A stretch of DNA of 64,000 nt. It comes from Hymenobacter piscis (GTDB taxonomy: Bacteria > Bacteroidota > Bacteroidia > Cytophagales > Hymenobacteraceae). Below, one piece after another: positions 56,604 to 64,000 of the stretch. The stretch's first letter is position 1; each line of letters starts with the position of its first letter. A program made the position numbers and the translations under genes. The notes below the pieces were generated by a model. It was given only the letters and a program-made list of their open reading frames with translations. It was not told the origin of the DNA and ran no database searches. The stretch is from assembly GCF_018760735.1 (NCBI RefSeq), contig NZ_JAHHZN010000004.1, forward strand, positions 1 through 64,000, written 5' to 3'.

Positions 56604-57914
56604 GACGCTCCGTGCCGGGGTGGTGCGCAGCAGCACGAAGCCTAGGATGCCGGAAATAAAGGAGGCCGTGAGAATGGCCAGCTTGGCCACGGGTTCGCCC
56701 ACGGAATGCTCGCCCAGGGCCAGCAGGGTGATGAACAGCGACATGGTGAAGCCAATGCCGCCCAGCAGACCTGCCCCCCACAGGTGCCGCCAGGTAACGC
56801 CCACCGGCAGCGAGGCCCAGCCCAGGCGAATGCTCAGCCAGCTCAGTCCGCCAATGCCCAGGGGTTTGCCCACCGTCAGGCCCAGGATAATGCCCAGGCC
56901 CAGGGGCGTGAGCAGCTCCCGGAATACGGCCGCATCTATTTCGAGGCTGGTGTTGGCAAAGGCAAAAAGCGGAATGATGACGAAGGCCACCACCGAGTGC
57001 AGACGCTGCTCGAGCTTCTGGGCCGGGGAGCTGATGGCTTCGGACAGGTATTCCAGTTCCTCACTGATGATGCGCGGGTTGGCGTCGGCACCGTGTACCT
57101 CGTCCTGCAGCATGCTCAGGCGGCTGTTGAGCATGAGCAGCAAATCGGGTTTGGCCATGCCGATGCGGGAAGGAATGGTCAGGGCCAGCATCACGCCGGC
57201 CAGCGTGGCATGAATGCCGGATTCGTGCACGAAAAACCACAGGACCACGCCCAGGGGCAGATAGAGGGCCAGATTGCGGACCCCCAGCAGATTCAGGTTC
57301 ATCAGCAGGGCCCAGGTACCCAGAGCCAGGTACAGGTAGGTAAGGTTGAGCTCGGTGGTGTAAAAACCGGCAATAACCAGCACTGCCCCCAGATCATCGA
57401 CAATGGCCAGGGCCGTCAGGAACACCTTCAGGCCCAGGGGCACGCGCGGGCCCAGCAGCTGCAGCACGGCCAGGGCAAAGGCAATGTCGGTGGCCATCGG
57501 GATACCCCAGCCGTTGGCCGTGGGGTGGCCCTGGTTGATTAAAAAGTAAATCAGGGCTGGCACCACCATGCCGCCCAGGGCCCCGGCAATGGGCAGCGTA
57601 GCCTGCCGCCGGTCCGAGAGCTCGCCCTCCAGCACCTCCCGCTTGATTTCCAGGCCCACAATCAGGAAGAAGATGCTCATCAGCCCGTCGTTGATCCAGT
57701 GCAGCAGGCTCAGGTGCAGGGCAATACCGTTGAGGTTGAGGTCGAGGTGCTTTTCCCAGATGGCGGGGAAGAGACGGGCCGGTCCCCAGTTGAGATTGGC
57801 CATGAGCAGGGCCAGCACGGCACTCACCATCAGCATGATGCCGCCGGCGGCTTCCCGGCGGAAAAACTCACTGAAGGGGCGAACGAGCGGACGAACAATA
57901 TGGGGTACGGACAT
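56601..57914 (-). CDS. nhaA: Na+/H+ antiporter NhaA
   Basis: 437 residues with about 12 membrane helices, starting MSVPHIVRPLVRPFSEFFRREAAGG. The two conserved ion-binding Asp residues are in the LTALAIVDDLGAVLVIAGFY segment and the first helices contain IFFLIVGLEIKREVLEGEL. NhaA exchanges Na+ for H+ in pH and salt homeostasis. The open frame extends to 57995 but the second Met fits the family better and lies near the promoter. Transcribed alone. Confidence 0.95.
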   Translation of the reverse strand: MSVPHIVRPLVRPFSEFFRREAAGGIMLMVSAVLALLMANLNWGPARLFPAIWEKHLDLNLNGIALHLSLLHWINDGLMSIFFLIVGLEIKREVLEGELSDRRQATLPIAGALGGMVVPALIYFLINQGHPTANGWGIPMATDIAFALAVLQLLGPRVPLGLKVFLTALAIVDDLGAVLVIAGFYTTELNLTYLYLALGTWALLMNLNLLGVRNLALYLPLGVVLWFFVHESGIHATLAGVMLALTIPSRIGMAKPDLLLMLNSRLSMLQDEVHGADANPRIISEELEYLSEAISSPAQKLEQRLHSVVAFVIIPLFAFANTSLEIDAAVFRELLTPLGLGIILGLTVGKPLGIGGLSWLSIRLGWASLPVGVTWRHLWGAGLLGGIGFTMSLFITLLALGEHSVGEPVAKLAILTASFISGILGFVLLRTTPARSV

Positions 57915-57973
57915 AAGCGGAACGAGGCAGAAAGAGCGGCGAAACGGACGGGCCACCCGCGGGGGCCGACCGG

Positions 57974-57981
57974 CAAAGGTA
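57974..57981 (-). promoter_or_regulatory. -7 element TACCTTTG of nhaA
   Basis: Minus-strand exact match to TAnnTTTG, about 60 bp before the ATG at 57914. No TTG at the ideal distance. Confidence 0.5.
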
Positions 57982-58056
57982 CAACTGTCAGCCACCCGCG
58001 CCGGTTAGGGCGCAAAGCAGAAAGAGCGACGCCGGCCGCCCCCGTAAAAGGGGAGC

Positions 58057-59301
58057 CTAACGCCCTTCCAGCAGCTCGTCGAACGTGCGCAGCAGCTCAG
58101 CGTGGCTGTCTTCGGGCTCGGTGGCGAGGCGCTGCTCAAACACTTCCCGGGCCGTAAAATCGTGGAGGCTGCGGGTGAGGTGGGCCGCACTTTCATCAGC
58201 GTCCGCGTCGTCGGGGGTGCCGAGGCCGCGCAGGCGGATCAGGCGCAGGTGGCGGCGGGCCAGCACCTGGAGCTGCTGCCGGTCGAGAGTGTCTATCACC
58301 TGGAGCAGGGCCTCGGCTACTTCCAGCTGGGTGCGCTCGGAGTGCACCTGCACATCGGCCCAGGCGGGGAGCAGGAACCCCGTATTTTCGTAGGCCGTGA
58401 GGCCGGCCGTTACCTCCTCCAGCGTGCCGTGGAAGCGCACCAGCCGCCGCGCGCCCGGCACGGCCAGAGTGCGCAGGTCCGCCAGCCTGCCGCCGGCAAA
58501 ATCGAGCAGCAGCACCTGCTTGGGGTGGTCGACTTCTGAAAACGACAGCGCGATGGGGGAGCCCGAGTAGCGGATATGCTCACGCCCACCCACCCGCTGG
58601 GGCCGGTGCAGGTGGCCCAGGGCCACGTAATCGAAAATGGCGGGGAAGTGGTCGGCCGTCACCTGGCCCAGGTTGCCTACGTGAATGGTACGCTCCGAGT
58701 CGGAGGGGGCGGCCCCGGCGGCGTAGAGGTGGCCGGTGGCCAGCACGGGCAGGCCCAGGTCCTTGAGCTGCCAGACCTGCTCCACCTCGGCTACCCGGGT
58801 GTAGTGGTCGGCCAGGCCCTGCTTGATGCGGGCCTCGCGCTCCTCGGCCGATTCGCCGGGTACCGAGAGGCGCACGTCCCGGTCGCGCAGGAAGGGCACG
58901 GCGCACACCACCAGCCCGGGCCGGCCGGCCGCGTCGTCGAGCACCAGCACCTGGTCTTCAAAACACTCGGGCACGCAGCCCACCACGTGCACGCGCAGGT
59001 GGCGCAGCAGCCGGGCCGGGGCGTTGAGGGTAGCCGGCGAATCGTGGTTGCCGCCCACCACTACCACGTCGCGGCAGCCGGTGGAGCGCAGCCGGAGCAG
59101 GAAGTCGTAGTAGAGCTCCAGGGCCTGGTTGGAGGGCGAGCCGGTATCGAAAATATCCCCGGCCACCACCAGCACTTCCACTTGTTCGGCCTGAATGGTA
59201 GCCACCAGCCAGTCGAGAAAGTGGCGGTGCTCCTCGGTACGCTCGTGGCCCTGGATAAACCGCTGGCCCAGGTGCCAGTCGGCGGTGTGTAGTACGCGCA
59301 T
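58057..59301 (-). CDS. sbcD: Exonuclease SbcD (Mre11-like)
   Basis: 414 residues starting MRVLHTADWHLGQRFIQGHER. Phosphoesterase motifs are ADWHLG, VVAGDIFDTGSPSNQ, VVVGGNHDSPATLNAPARLL, and the later ATGHLYAAG and VALGHLHRPQRVG (His residues). The C-terminal part includes the SbcC-docking region. SbcCD processes DNA hairpins and palindromes. No sbcC is adjacent; downstream is nhaA, 143 bp away. Confidence 0.95.
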   Translation of the reverse strand: MRVLHTADWHLGQRFIQGHERTEEHRHFLDWLVATIQAEQVEVLVVAGDIFDTGSPSNQALELYYDFLLRLRSTGCRDVVVVGGNHDSPATLNAPARLLRHLRVHVVGCVPECFEDQVLVLDDAAGRPGLVVCAVPFLRDRDVRLSVPGESAEEREARIKQGLADHYTRVAEVEQVWQLKDLGLPVLATGHLYAAGAAPSDSERTIHVGNLGQVTADHFPAIFDYVALGHLHRPQRVGGREHIRYSGSPIALSFSEVDHPKQVLLLDFAGGRLADLRTLAVPGARRLVRFHGTLEEVTAGLTAYENTGFLLPAWADVQVHSERTQLEVAEALLQVIDTLDRQQLQVLARRHLRLIRLRGLGTPDDADADESAAHLTRSLHDFTAREVFEQRLATEPEDSHAELLRTFDELLEGR

Positions 59302-59319
59302 GGCTTTTACAACTTTTTT

Positions 59320-59400
59320 CCCGCGGAAGAGCGGGGAGGAAAAACGCAGAGGTCCGCCGAGAACGACCTCCGCGAACCTCCGCGCTCCTCCCTGGGAAAT
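59320..59400. repeat. Imperfect inverted repeat between sbcD and the CstB-like gene
   Basis: The left part GGGGAGGAAAAACGCAGAGG and the right part CCTCCGCGAACCTCCGCG plus CTCCTCCC are roughly complementary. Length and form resemble the other spacer repeats. No T-run. Confidence 0.5.
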
Positions 59401-59402
59401 AC

Positions 59403-60779
59403 TTACTGAACGGCCTGCCCCTGAAACGAGGTAACCGCTTCCGAAAGGTCGTACACCACGGCCTCCGGCAGGGCAGCCTGCACGATGCTGCTGCCGGCGG
59501 CCGAGCGGTAGCCGCCGGCGCAGTGCACCAGAATGGGCTTGTCGGTCGGGATTTCGGCCGTCCGCTCGCGCAGCTCGGGCAGCGGAATGGACAGGGCGTT
59601 TTCAAACAGGGGCTCCCGGGCCTCGGCGGGGTTGCGGATGTCGAGGATGGTAAAAGCCTCCGGGTGCCGGCGGACCTGCTCCACATCCGGCACCGGGCTG
59701 GTGGCCGTCATTTCCCGGGGCGTAAGCAGGGCGCCCTTGATGTTGGTTTCGTAGCCGATTTTAGCCGCTTTCCGAATGACCGTGTCCAGGGCAATCTGGG
59801 AGTCGGCCAGCAGGTAGTAGGACTCCTGGGGCCCCACAAGGGAGCCCAGCCAGGTTTCGAACTTGCCGCCGTCCATCAGATTGATGGCCCCGGGCAGGTG
59901 GCCGGCCCGGAATGCCTCGGCCGGCCGGGTGTCAATCAGCAGCACGCCGGGCTCCAGCTCGTCTTCCGAGCGCAGGCGCGGCACCATCCGGATGCTGTCC
60001 TCGAAAGGCAGGGCCCCGTGCCTGTTGAGCACCACATCGTGGCCGAAATACTTGGGCATAAAGGGCTGGTCTTCGAGCAGCACCTGCACAAATTCCGGCT
60101 CCGACATGGGTTGCAGGGCGTAGTTGGTCTTGATTTCCTTGCCGATGGTGCTGTCCAGGTCGGGACTGGTGGTTTTGCCGCAGAGCGAGCCGGGGCCGTG
60201 GGCCGGGTACACCCGGGTGGAAGCCGGCAGGGTCATGAGCTTCTCGCGGGTGCTGTGGTAAAGCTGGGCGGCCAGCGACTCGCGGCTGTGCCCGCCCACG
60301 GCATCGGATTCGCGCAGGTCGGGCCGGCCCACGTCGCCCACGAACAGGGTGTCGCCGGTGAACACGGCCCGGGTCTGGCCCAGCTCGTCAAGCAGCAGCA
60401 CGCTGATGGAGTCCGGGGAGTGGCCGGGGGTGTTGAGCGCGTGGAGCTCCACGGTGCCCACGCTGATGCGCTGGCCCTCGTCGAAGGCCTTGTGGGAGTA
60501 GCTGGCGTTTACCAGCTGGCTTACGTAGATAGTGGCCCCGGTTTCCTGCGCAATTTCGAGGTGGCTGCTCACGAAATCGGCGTGGGGGTGGGTTTCGATG
60601 ACGGCCACAATCTGGGCCTCGTGCTCGTCGGCGAAGTCGTAGTAGGGCTGGGGGTCGCGGGCCGGGTCGATGAGGGCAATCTGCCGGTCGCTGCGGATGG
60701 CGTAGCTCGCGTGGGCCAGGCCTTTATCGTAAAACTGCTGAATTTGTACCGAGCCGGTACTACTGGGCAGAGGACTCAT
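59403..60779 (-). CDS. CstB-like metallo-beta-lactamase/double-rhodanese persulfide dioxygenase
   Basis: 458 residues in three parts. Residues 1-250 are a metallo-beta-lactamase domain of the ETHE1/persulfide dioxygenase type (ETHPHADFVSSH, NTPGHSPDSISVLL, FTGDTLFVGDVGRPDL). Residues about 260-355 are a rhodanese-like domain lacking the catalytic Cys (YYLLADSQIA). Residues about 365-458 are an active rhodanese with VHCAGGYRSAAG. This matches the CstB plan (dioxygenase, pseudo-rhodanese, rhodanese). It likely oxidises low-molecular-weight persulfides to thiosulfate or sulfite for sulfide detoxification. The usual HxHxDH motif reads HPHADF. Confidence 0.85.
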   Translation of the reverse strand: MSPLPSSTGSVQIQQFYDKGLAHASYAIRSDRQIALIDPARDPQPYYDFADEHEAQIVAVIETHPHADFVSSHLEIAQETGATIYVSQLVNASYSHKAFDEGQRISVGTVELHALNTPGHSPDSISVLLLDELGQTRAVFTGDTLFVGDVGRPDLRESDAVGGHSRESLAAQLYHSTREKLMTLPASTRVYPAHGPGSLCGKTTSPDLDSTIGKEIKTNYALQPMSEPEFVQVLLEDQPFMPKYFGHDVVLNRHGALPFEDSIRMVPRLRSEDELEPGVLLIDTRPAEAFRAGHLPGAINLMDGGKFETWLGSLVGPQESYYLLADSQIALDTVIRKAAKIGYETNIKGALLTPREMTATSPVPDVEQVRRHPEAFTILDIRNPAEAREPLFENALSIPLPELRERTAEIPTDKPILVHCAGGYRSAAGSSIVQAALPEAVVYDLSEAVTSFQGQAVQ

Positions 60780-60841
60780 GGGGTGTTGAATGTGGTGAAC
60801 GGGCCGCCCGGCCGCGGGGCCGCCGGCGGGAGGTAGTGTGT

Positions 60842-60849
60842 CAAATATA
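60842..60849 (-). promoter_or_regulatory. -7 element TATATTTG of the CstB-like gene
   Basis: Minus-strand match to TAnnTTTG, about 63 bp before the ATG. Confidence 0.45.
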
Positions 60850-60930
60850 CAGAAGCCCGCCTCTATCCCGCCGAAAACTTGCCGCGCCCGGCCTCACCCG
60901 TCGGCCGGATTGCCCGGCCGCCCCCACGCC

Positions 60931-60962
60931 AAAACGCCCCGACCAAAGCGGGCCGGGGCGTT
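60931..60962 (-). terminator. Terminator of the small periplasmic protein gene
   Basis: A 12-bp stem with one mismatch (60933-60944 with 60951-60962) and AAAA on its left, giving a minus-strand T-run. Confidence 0.75.
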
Positions 60963-60990
60963 CGGGGTGCCGGAACCGGTTGCGCCGGAA

Positions 60991-61416
60991 TCAGCTCTTC
61001 ATTTTCAGCTTGGTCTGGCGCTGCCCGCGCTTTTCCAGGCGGTTTTCCTGCAGCTGGCGGTACTGAGTATACTGATCGGCGCTCAGAATGCCCCGGAGCT
61101 GGGTGTCGTACTTGGTGCGCAGGGCTTCCAGGTTCTGGCGCCGGGCCGCCCGGTCGGCGCCGGCCGGCAGCTGGCCGCGCATCGCCTGCATTTCCTGGCG
61201 GCGGCTTTCCTCCAGCTGGCGCACCTGCTGGGTCTGCTCGGCTGAGAGGCCCAGCTGTTTCGCGAGTACGGCAGCGCGCTGCTCGGGCGTGGGCTGGTCG
61301 GTGCCCGGCTGCTGGCGGGCGCCGGCGGGGCGCTGCAGCGGGGTGGTCGAGGTCTGGGCGGTGGCGGAGCCGGCCAGCAGGGCCGTAGCGGCCAGCAAAA
61401 GGAGCATCTTTTTCAT
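60991..61416 (-). CDS. Small exported, coiled-coil protein (Spy/CpxP-like)
   Basis: 141 residues starting MKKMLLLLAATALLAGSATAQTS, a signal peptide cleaved near TAQ. The mature part is charged and helical, with EQRAAVLAKQLGLSAEQTQQVRQLEESRRQEMQAMRGQLP and a final KTKLKMKS basic tail. The LxxEQ and RxxQ pattern is like Spy/CpxP periplasmic chaperones but sequence identity is not obvious. Function unproven. The longer frame to 61524 is less likely. Confidence 0.75.
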   Translation of the reverse strand: MKKMLLLLAATALLAGSATAQTSTTPLQRPAGARQQPGTDQPTPEQRAAVLAKQLGLSAEQTQQVRQLEESRRQEMQAMRGQLPAGADRAARRQNLEALRTKYDTQLRGILSADQYTQYRQLQENRLEKRGQRQTKLKMKS

Positions 61417-61609
61417 CGGAGTCGTGTCAGTGGGGAGGTTGAACGGGGGTTGGATGCCGGCCGTCGGGCAAGGTTTAAGCACGTCCCGGTAAATTCTGCC
61501 AATCAAAGCCGAGTAGTTTACCAAGCGCAGAAACGCCTATATTCGGGGCCTCGCAACGGCTTGCAGGCCGTTGGTCATATGGTGTCACCTCTACATTTTT
61601 TCCTCTCTC

Positions 61610-61617
61610 CACCTTTG
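61610..61617 (+). promoter_or_regulatory. -7-like element CACCTTTG before the permease gene
   Basis: CACCTTTG ends only one base before the ATG at 61619. If it is used, transcription would begin inside the first codons, so either a different promoter serves the gene or translation starts later. Confidence 0.3.
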
Positions 61618-61618
61618 T

Positions 61619-63202
61619 ATGGCAAATATTTTCGCCAAAAAACCACTGGCCCAGCTGCTGGGCGAGGCTAACTCAACCGGGCACGGCACGCTCAAGCGTA
61701 CGTTGGGAGCCGGCAACCTCATGGCGCTGGGTATCGGGGCTATTATCGGGGCCGGGCTGTTCGTGCGCACGGCCGCCGCCGCCGCGCAGGCCTCGGGCCC
61801 GGGCGTCACGCTGGCCTTCATTGTAGCCGCCATCGGCTGCGCGTTTGCCGGTTTGTGCTACGCCGAGTTTGCCGCCATGATTCCCATTGCCGGCTCGGCT
61901 TACACCTACGCCTACACCACCATGGGCGAGTTCGTCGCCTGGATTATCGGTTGGGCCCTGATTATGGAGTATGCCCTGGGGGCGGCCACCGTCGCCATTG
62001 CCTGGAGCGAATACCTCAACAAGCTCCTAGAGGTCTTTGGCACCGGCGTGCCGTATAGTTTAAGCCACTCTCCCTTCGAAAGCGCCGTGGTCGATGGCGT
62101 TATGCAGCATGGCATTCTGAACCTGCCGGCCCTCATCGTCATTGCGGCTCTGTCGCTGCTGCTCATCAAGGGCACGCAGGAGTCGGCCATGTTCAATGCG
62201 GTTATCGTGGTGGTGAAAGTAGCCATCGTGCTGATTTTCATAGGTGTAGGCTGGCAGTTTATTGACCCGGCCAACCACACGCCCTACCTGATTCCGGAAA
62301 ACGCCGAGCCGGTAAAGAATGCGGCCGGCGTGGTGGTGCGCGAGTACACGGCCTGGAACAAGCACGGCTGGGGTGGTATCCTGGGCGGAGCGGGCATCGT
62401 GTTCTTTGCCTTCATCGGCTTCGATGCCGTGAGCACCGCGGCCCAGGAAGCCAAAAATCCCAAGCGCGATATGCCCATCGGGATTCTCGGCTCGCTGGCC
62501 GTGTGCACCGTGCTCTACATCCTGTTCGGCCACGTGCTGACGGGCGTGGCCAACTGGCGCGAATTTGCCGACCCAGCCCTGGGCGGCGAGGCTTCCGTGA
62601 CCTATGCTATTGCGGCCCACATGCCCGGCTACGGCTGGCTGGCTACGGCCGTGACGGTGGCCATTCTGGCGGGTTTCTCCTCGGTTATCCTGGTGATGCT
62701 CATGGGCCAGAGCCGCGTGTTCTTCTCCATGGCCAACGATGGCCTGATGCCGAAAGCGTTTTCCGAGCTGCACCCCAAATACCGTACGCCCTACAAGTCG
62801 AACATTGCGCTGCTCGTGTTTGTGGGCGCTTTCGCGGCCTTCGTGCCCGGTTCCCTGGCCGGCGACCTGACCTCGTTCGGGACCCTGCTGGCCTTTGTGC
62901 TGGTGTCGGCCGGCGTCTGGATCATGCGCCGCTCCGACCCCGCCCAGCCCCGCCCGTTCCGGGCCCCGCTCTCGTCGCCGGCCTTCCCGCTGGTGCCTGT
63001 TATGGGCGTACTCGTGTGCCTGGCCATGATTGTGGGCCTCGACGTGGACACGCTCAAACTGGCCGTGGGCTGGATGGTGCTGGGATTCGGGGTGTATTTC
63101 CTCTACGGCAAGCGGAATTCCATGCTGCAGAAGGGCGTGGTGGTCAAACCCACCGAAATGGAGGAGCAGGCCTTCATCGAGCCCGATAAGGACAACCGCT
63201 AG
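61619..63202 (+). CDS. APC-superfamily amino-acid permease
   Basis: 527 residues with about 12-14 membrane helices, starting MANIFAKKPLAQLLGEANSTG. The motif LKRTLGAGNLMALGIGAIIGAGLFV is the signature of helix 1 in APC transporters, as in cationic-amino-acid/CAT-like permeases (YfnA-like). A soluble C-terminus ends in EEQAFIEPDKDNR. Substrate unknown. It is flanked by a bidirectional terminator downstream. Confidence 0.92.
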   Translation: MANIFAKKPLAQLLGEANSTGHGTLKRTLGAGNLMALGIGAIIGAGLFVRTAAAAAQASGPGVTLAFIVAAIGCAFAGLCYAEFAAMIPIAGSAYTYAYTTMGEFVAWIIGWALIMEYALGAATVAIAWSEYLNKLLEVFGTGVPYSLSHSPFESAVVDGVMQHGILNLPALIVIAALSLLLIKGTQESAMFNAVIVVVKVAIVLIFIGVGWQFIDPANHTPYLIPENAEPVKNAAGVVVREYTAWNKHGWGGILGGAGIVFFAFIGFDAVSTAAQEAKNPKRDMPIGILGSLAVCTVLYILFGHVLTGVANWREFADPALGGEASVTYAIAAHMPGYGWLATAVTVAILAGFSSVILVMLMGQSRVFFSMANDGLMPKAFSELHPKYRTPYKSNIALLVFVGAFAAFVPGSLAGDLTSFGTLLAFVLVSAGVWIMRRSDPAQPRPFRAPLSSPAFPLVPVMGVLVCLAMIVGLDVDTLKLAVGWMVLGFGVYFLYGKRNSMLQKGVVVKPTEMEEQAFIEPDKDNR

Positions 63203-63233
63203 GCGCCGCCTTCTGCCTCGCTAACCAACTCCC

Positions 63234-63271
63234 CGAAAGCCCGTCCGGATGCCAATCCGGACGGGCTTTCG
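63234..63271. terminator. Bidirectional terminator between the permease and DUF2945 genes
   Basis: A perfect 17-bp stem (63234-63250 with 63255-63271), loop GCCA, with short A and T runs. Confidence 0.85.
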
Positions 63272-63286
63272 TTGTCTGGCCGGCCC

Positions 63287-63499
63287 TTACTTCCGGGCCT
63301 CCTGCACCTCGCTTTTGAGCTTGAGCACTTTGTCGCCGCTTTCCTGCACGATGAGGAAGGCGGGGTTGTCGGGCGTGCCGTGGCGGGTGATGTCCGCGCC
63401 CTTGAGCTTGCGGCTGACGGTTTCCTTATAGGTGGCTTCGATTTTGCCGGTGGCCGTACCGGTGCCGTATTTCCAGGTAACCTGAGTGCCTTTGCGCAT
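63287..63499 (-). CDS. DUF2945 (HVA1 TUDOR-like) small protein
   Basis: 70 residues starting MRKGTQVTWKYGTGTATGKIEATY. The GTxVTWKYGTGTATGKI and DNPAFLIVQESGDKVLKLKSE segments fit DUF2945, a small beta-barrel family of unknown function. The frame is open up to 63637, but the upstream part is unlike the family. Start 63499 chosen. Confidence 0.85.
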   Translation of the reverse strand: MRKGTQVTWKYGTGTATGKIEATYKETVSRKLKGADITRHGTPDNPAFLIVQESGDKVLKLKSEVQEARK

Positions 63500-63735
63500 G
63501 GGATAAAATGCAGGGAGCGAAAAAATAACCGGGTTCCGGCCCGGGCCGGACCGAGCGGCTAATAGCCTGTACTGCACAAAACTGCTCTGAGTTGCCACGC
63601 TGGCCGGGTAATCTGCCGGGGCGGTTGGCCGGTTCACCAGTATAGTGTAGCCAAGATAATTGTAGTATCTTCAAGATGCCTACCACCCGTAGTAGGACCG
63701 TTTAGCCCCTCCGATTACTAGTTCTACCTGCTCGC

Positions 63736-64000
63736 ATGTCTGCCCCTGCTCCCGACGTAATTCCGCTCCTGCTGGTTGATGATCATCCCGTGATAGTGGA
63801 AGGCATCAAAAACATGTTGCGGCCGGAAGAAGATCTTCAGGTAATTATTCAGGCGCACTGCGGCACCCAGGCCCTGGAGCTGCTGGCGGCCCACCCCGAG
63901 GTGCGCGTGGCCATCCTCGACCTGAACATGCCCGAAATGAGCGGGGTGGAACTGGCCCAGGCCATCCGCACGCGCTGGCCCCAGGTGCGCGTGCTCATTC
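63736..64000 (+). CDS. NarL/FixJ-type response regulator, 5' part
   Basis: Truncated by the window edge; 88 residues visible from MSAPAPDVIPLLLVDDHPVIVEGIKNML. The receiver domain shows the acidic pair in LVDDHPV and the phosphoacceptor Asp in AILDLNMPEMSGVELA. The HTH output domain is not in view, but the DDHPV and DLNMPEMSG wording is typical of NarL-type regulators. A TATCTTCA element at about 63666 could be its promoter. Confidence 0.88.
   Translation, partial: MSAPAPDVIPLLLVDDHPVIVEGIKNMLRPEEDLQVIIQAHCGTQALELLAAHPEVRVAILDLNMPEMSGVELAQAIRTRWPQVRVLI

Overview
The window is a dense, high-GC stretch of a Bacteroidota chromosome, most likely a Hymenobacter-like member of the Cytophagales. 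The evidence is of four kinds: two secreted proteins with C-terminal type IX secretion (T9SS) sorting domains plus a PorV2/PorU2-like pair; repeated promoter -7 elements of the Bacteroidota form TAnnTTTG with almost no Shine-Dalgarno sequences; typical Bacteroidota families (GH92 mannosidase, DUF2911, DUF1343/NamZ, PspC with GIN domain); and high-GC codon use throughout. No phage, transposase, plasmid, CRISPR or biosynthetic cluster was found. About 47 protein genes, one tRNA and many inverted repeats are described.

Layout. 0-7.6 kb: phosphosugar mutase, 4-hydroxyphenylpyruvate dioxygenase, small conserved proteins and an ABC-F ATPase. 7.6-12.9 kb: a triple-hairpin spacer, then a same-strand stress cluster (DJ-1/PfpI protein, ABM monooxygenase, YqhD-like alcohol dehydrogenase, CurA-like reductase, Ohr, OhrR) and a rhodanese, with an OhrR-type operator candidate upstream of ohrR. 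12.9-20.2 kb: T9SS cargo, PASTA protein, a double-module D-Ala-D-Ala ligase and phosphoglycerate kinase. 20.3-27 kb: an M50 site-2 protease with a HAD hydrolase, a CAU tRNA and a large lower-GC T9SS surface protein. 27.3-30 kb: an iscS-iscU-unknown-iscA iron-sulfur operon. 30-36.7 kb: methylmalonyl-CoA epimerase, Sua5/YrdC, a lipoprotein, tRNA nucleotidyltransferase and a PadR/PspC pair. 37-42.8 kb: the porV2-porU2 pair. 43-49.6 kb: DHFR, Fmt, NamZ-like hydrolase, FtsX/LolE-type permease, M23 peptidase and a flavin/2Fe-2S reductase. 49.8-56.4 kb: M3 oligopeptidase, GH92, a low-GC DUF6896-like orphan and a GH2/GH5-like glycosidase. 56.6-64 kb: NhaA, SbcD, a CstB-like persulfide dioxygenase/rhodanese, a small periplasmic protein, an amino-acid permease, DUF2945 and the start of a NarL-type response regulator.

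The most unusual content is not a gene cluster but a system of dispersed, modular inverted repeats. Long palindromes with arms of 30-48 bp are often flanked by heptanucleotide or octanucleotide mini-repeats and sit in spacers. They repeatedly begin at, overlap, or supply the stop codons of neighbouring genes (fmt, nhaA, pgk, folA, namZ-like, permease, M23). Two copies of the heptad class lie inside the ddl coding sequence and are read through in frame, adding peptide segments to the enzyme. The repeats therefore look mobile, 3'-end-directed and occasionally protein-remodelling.
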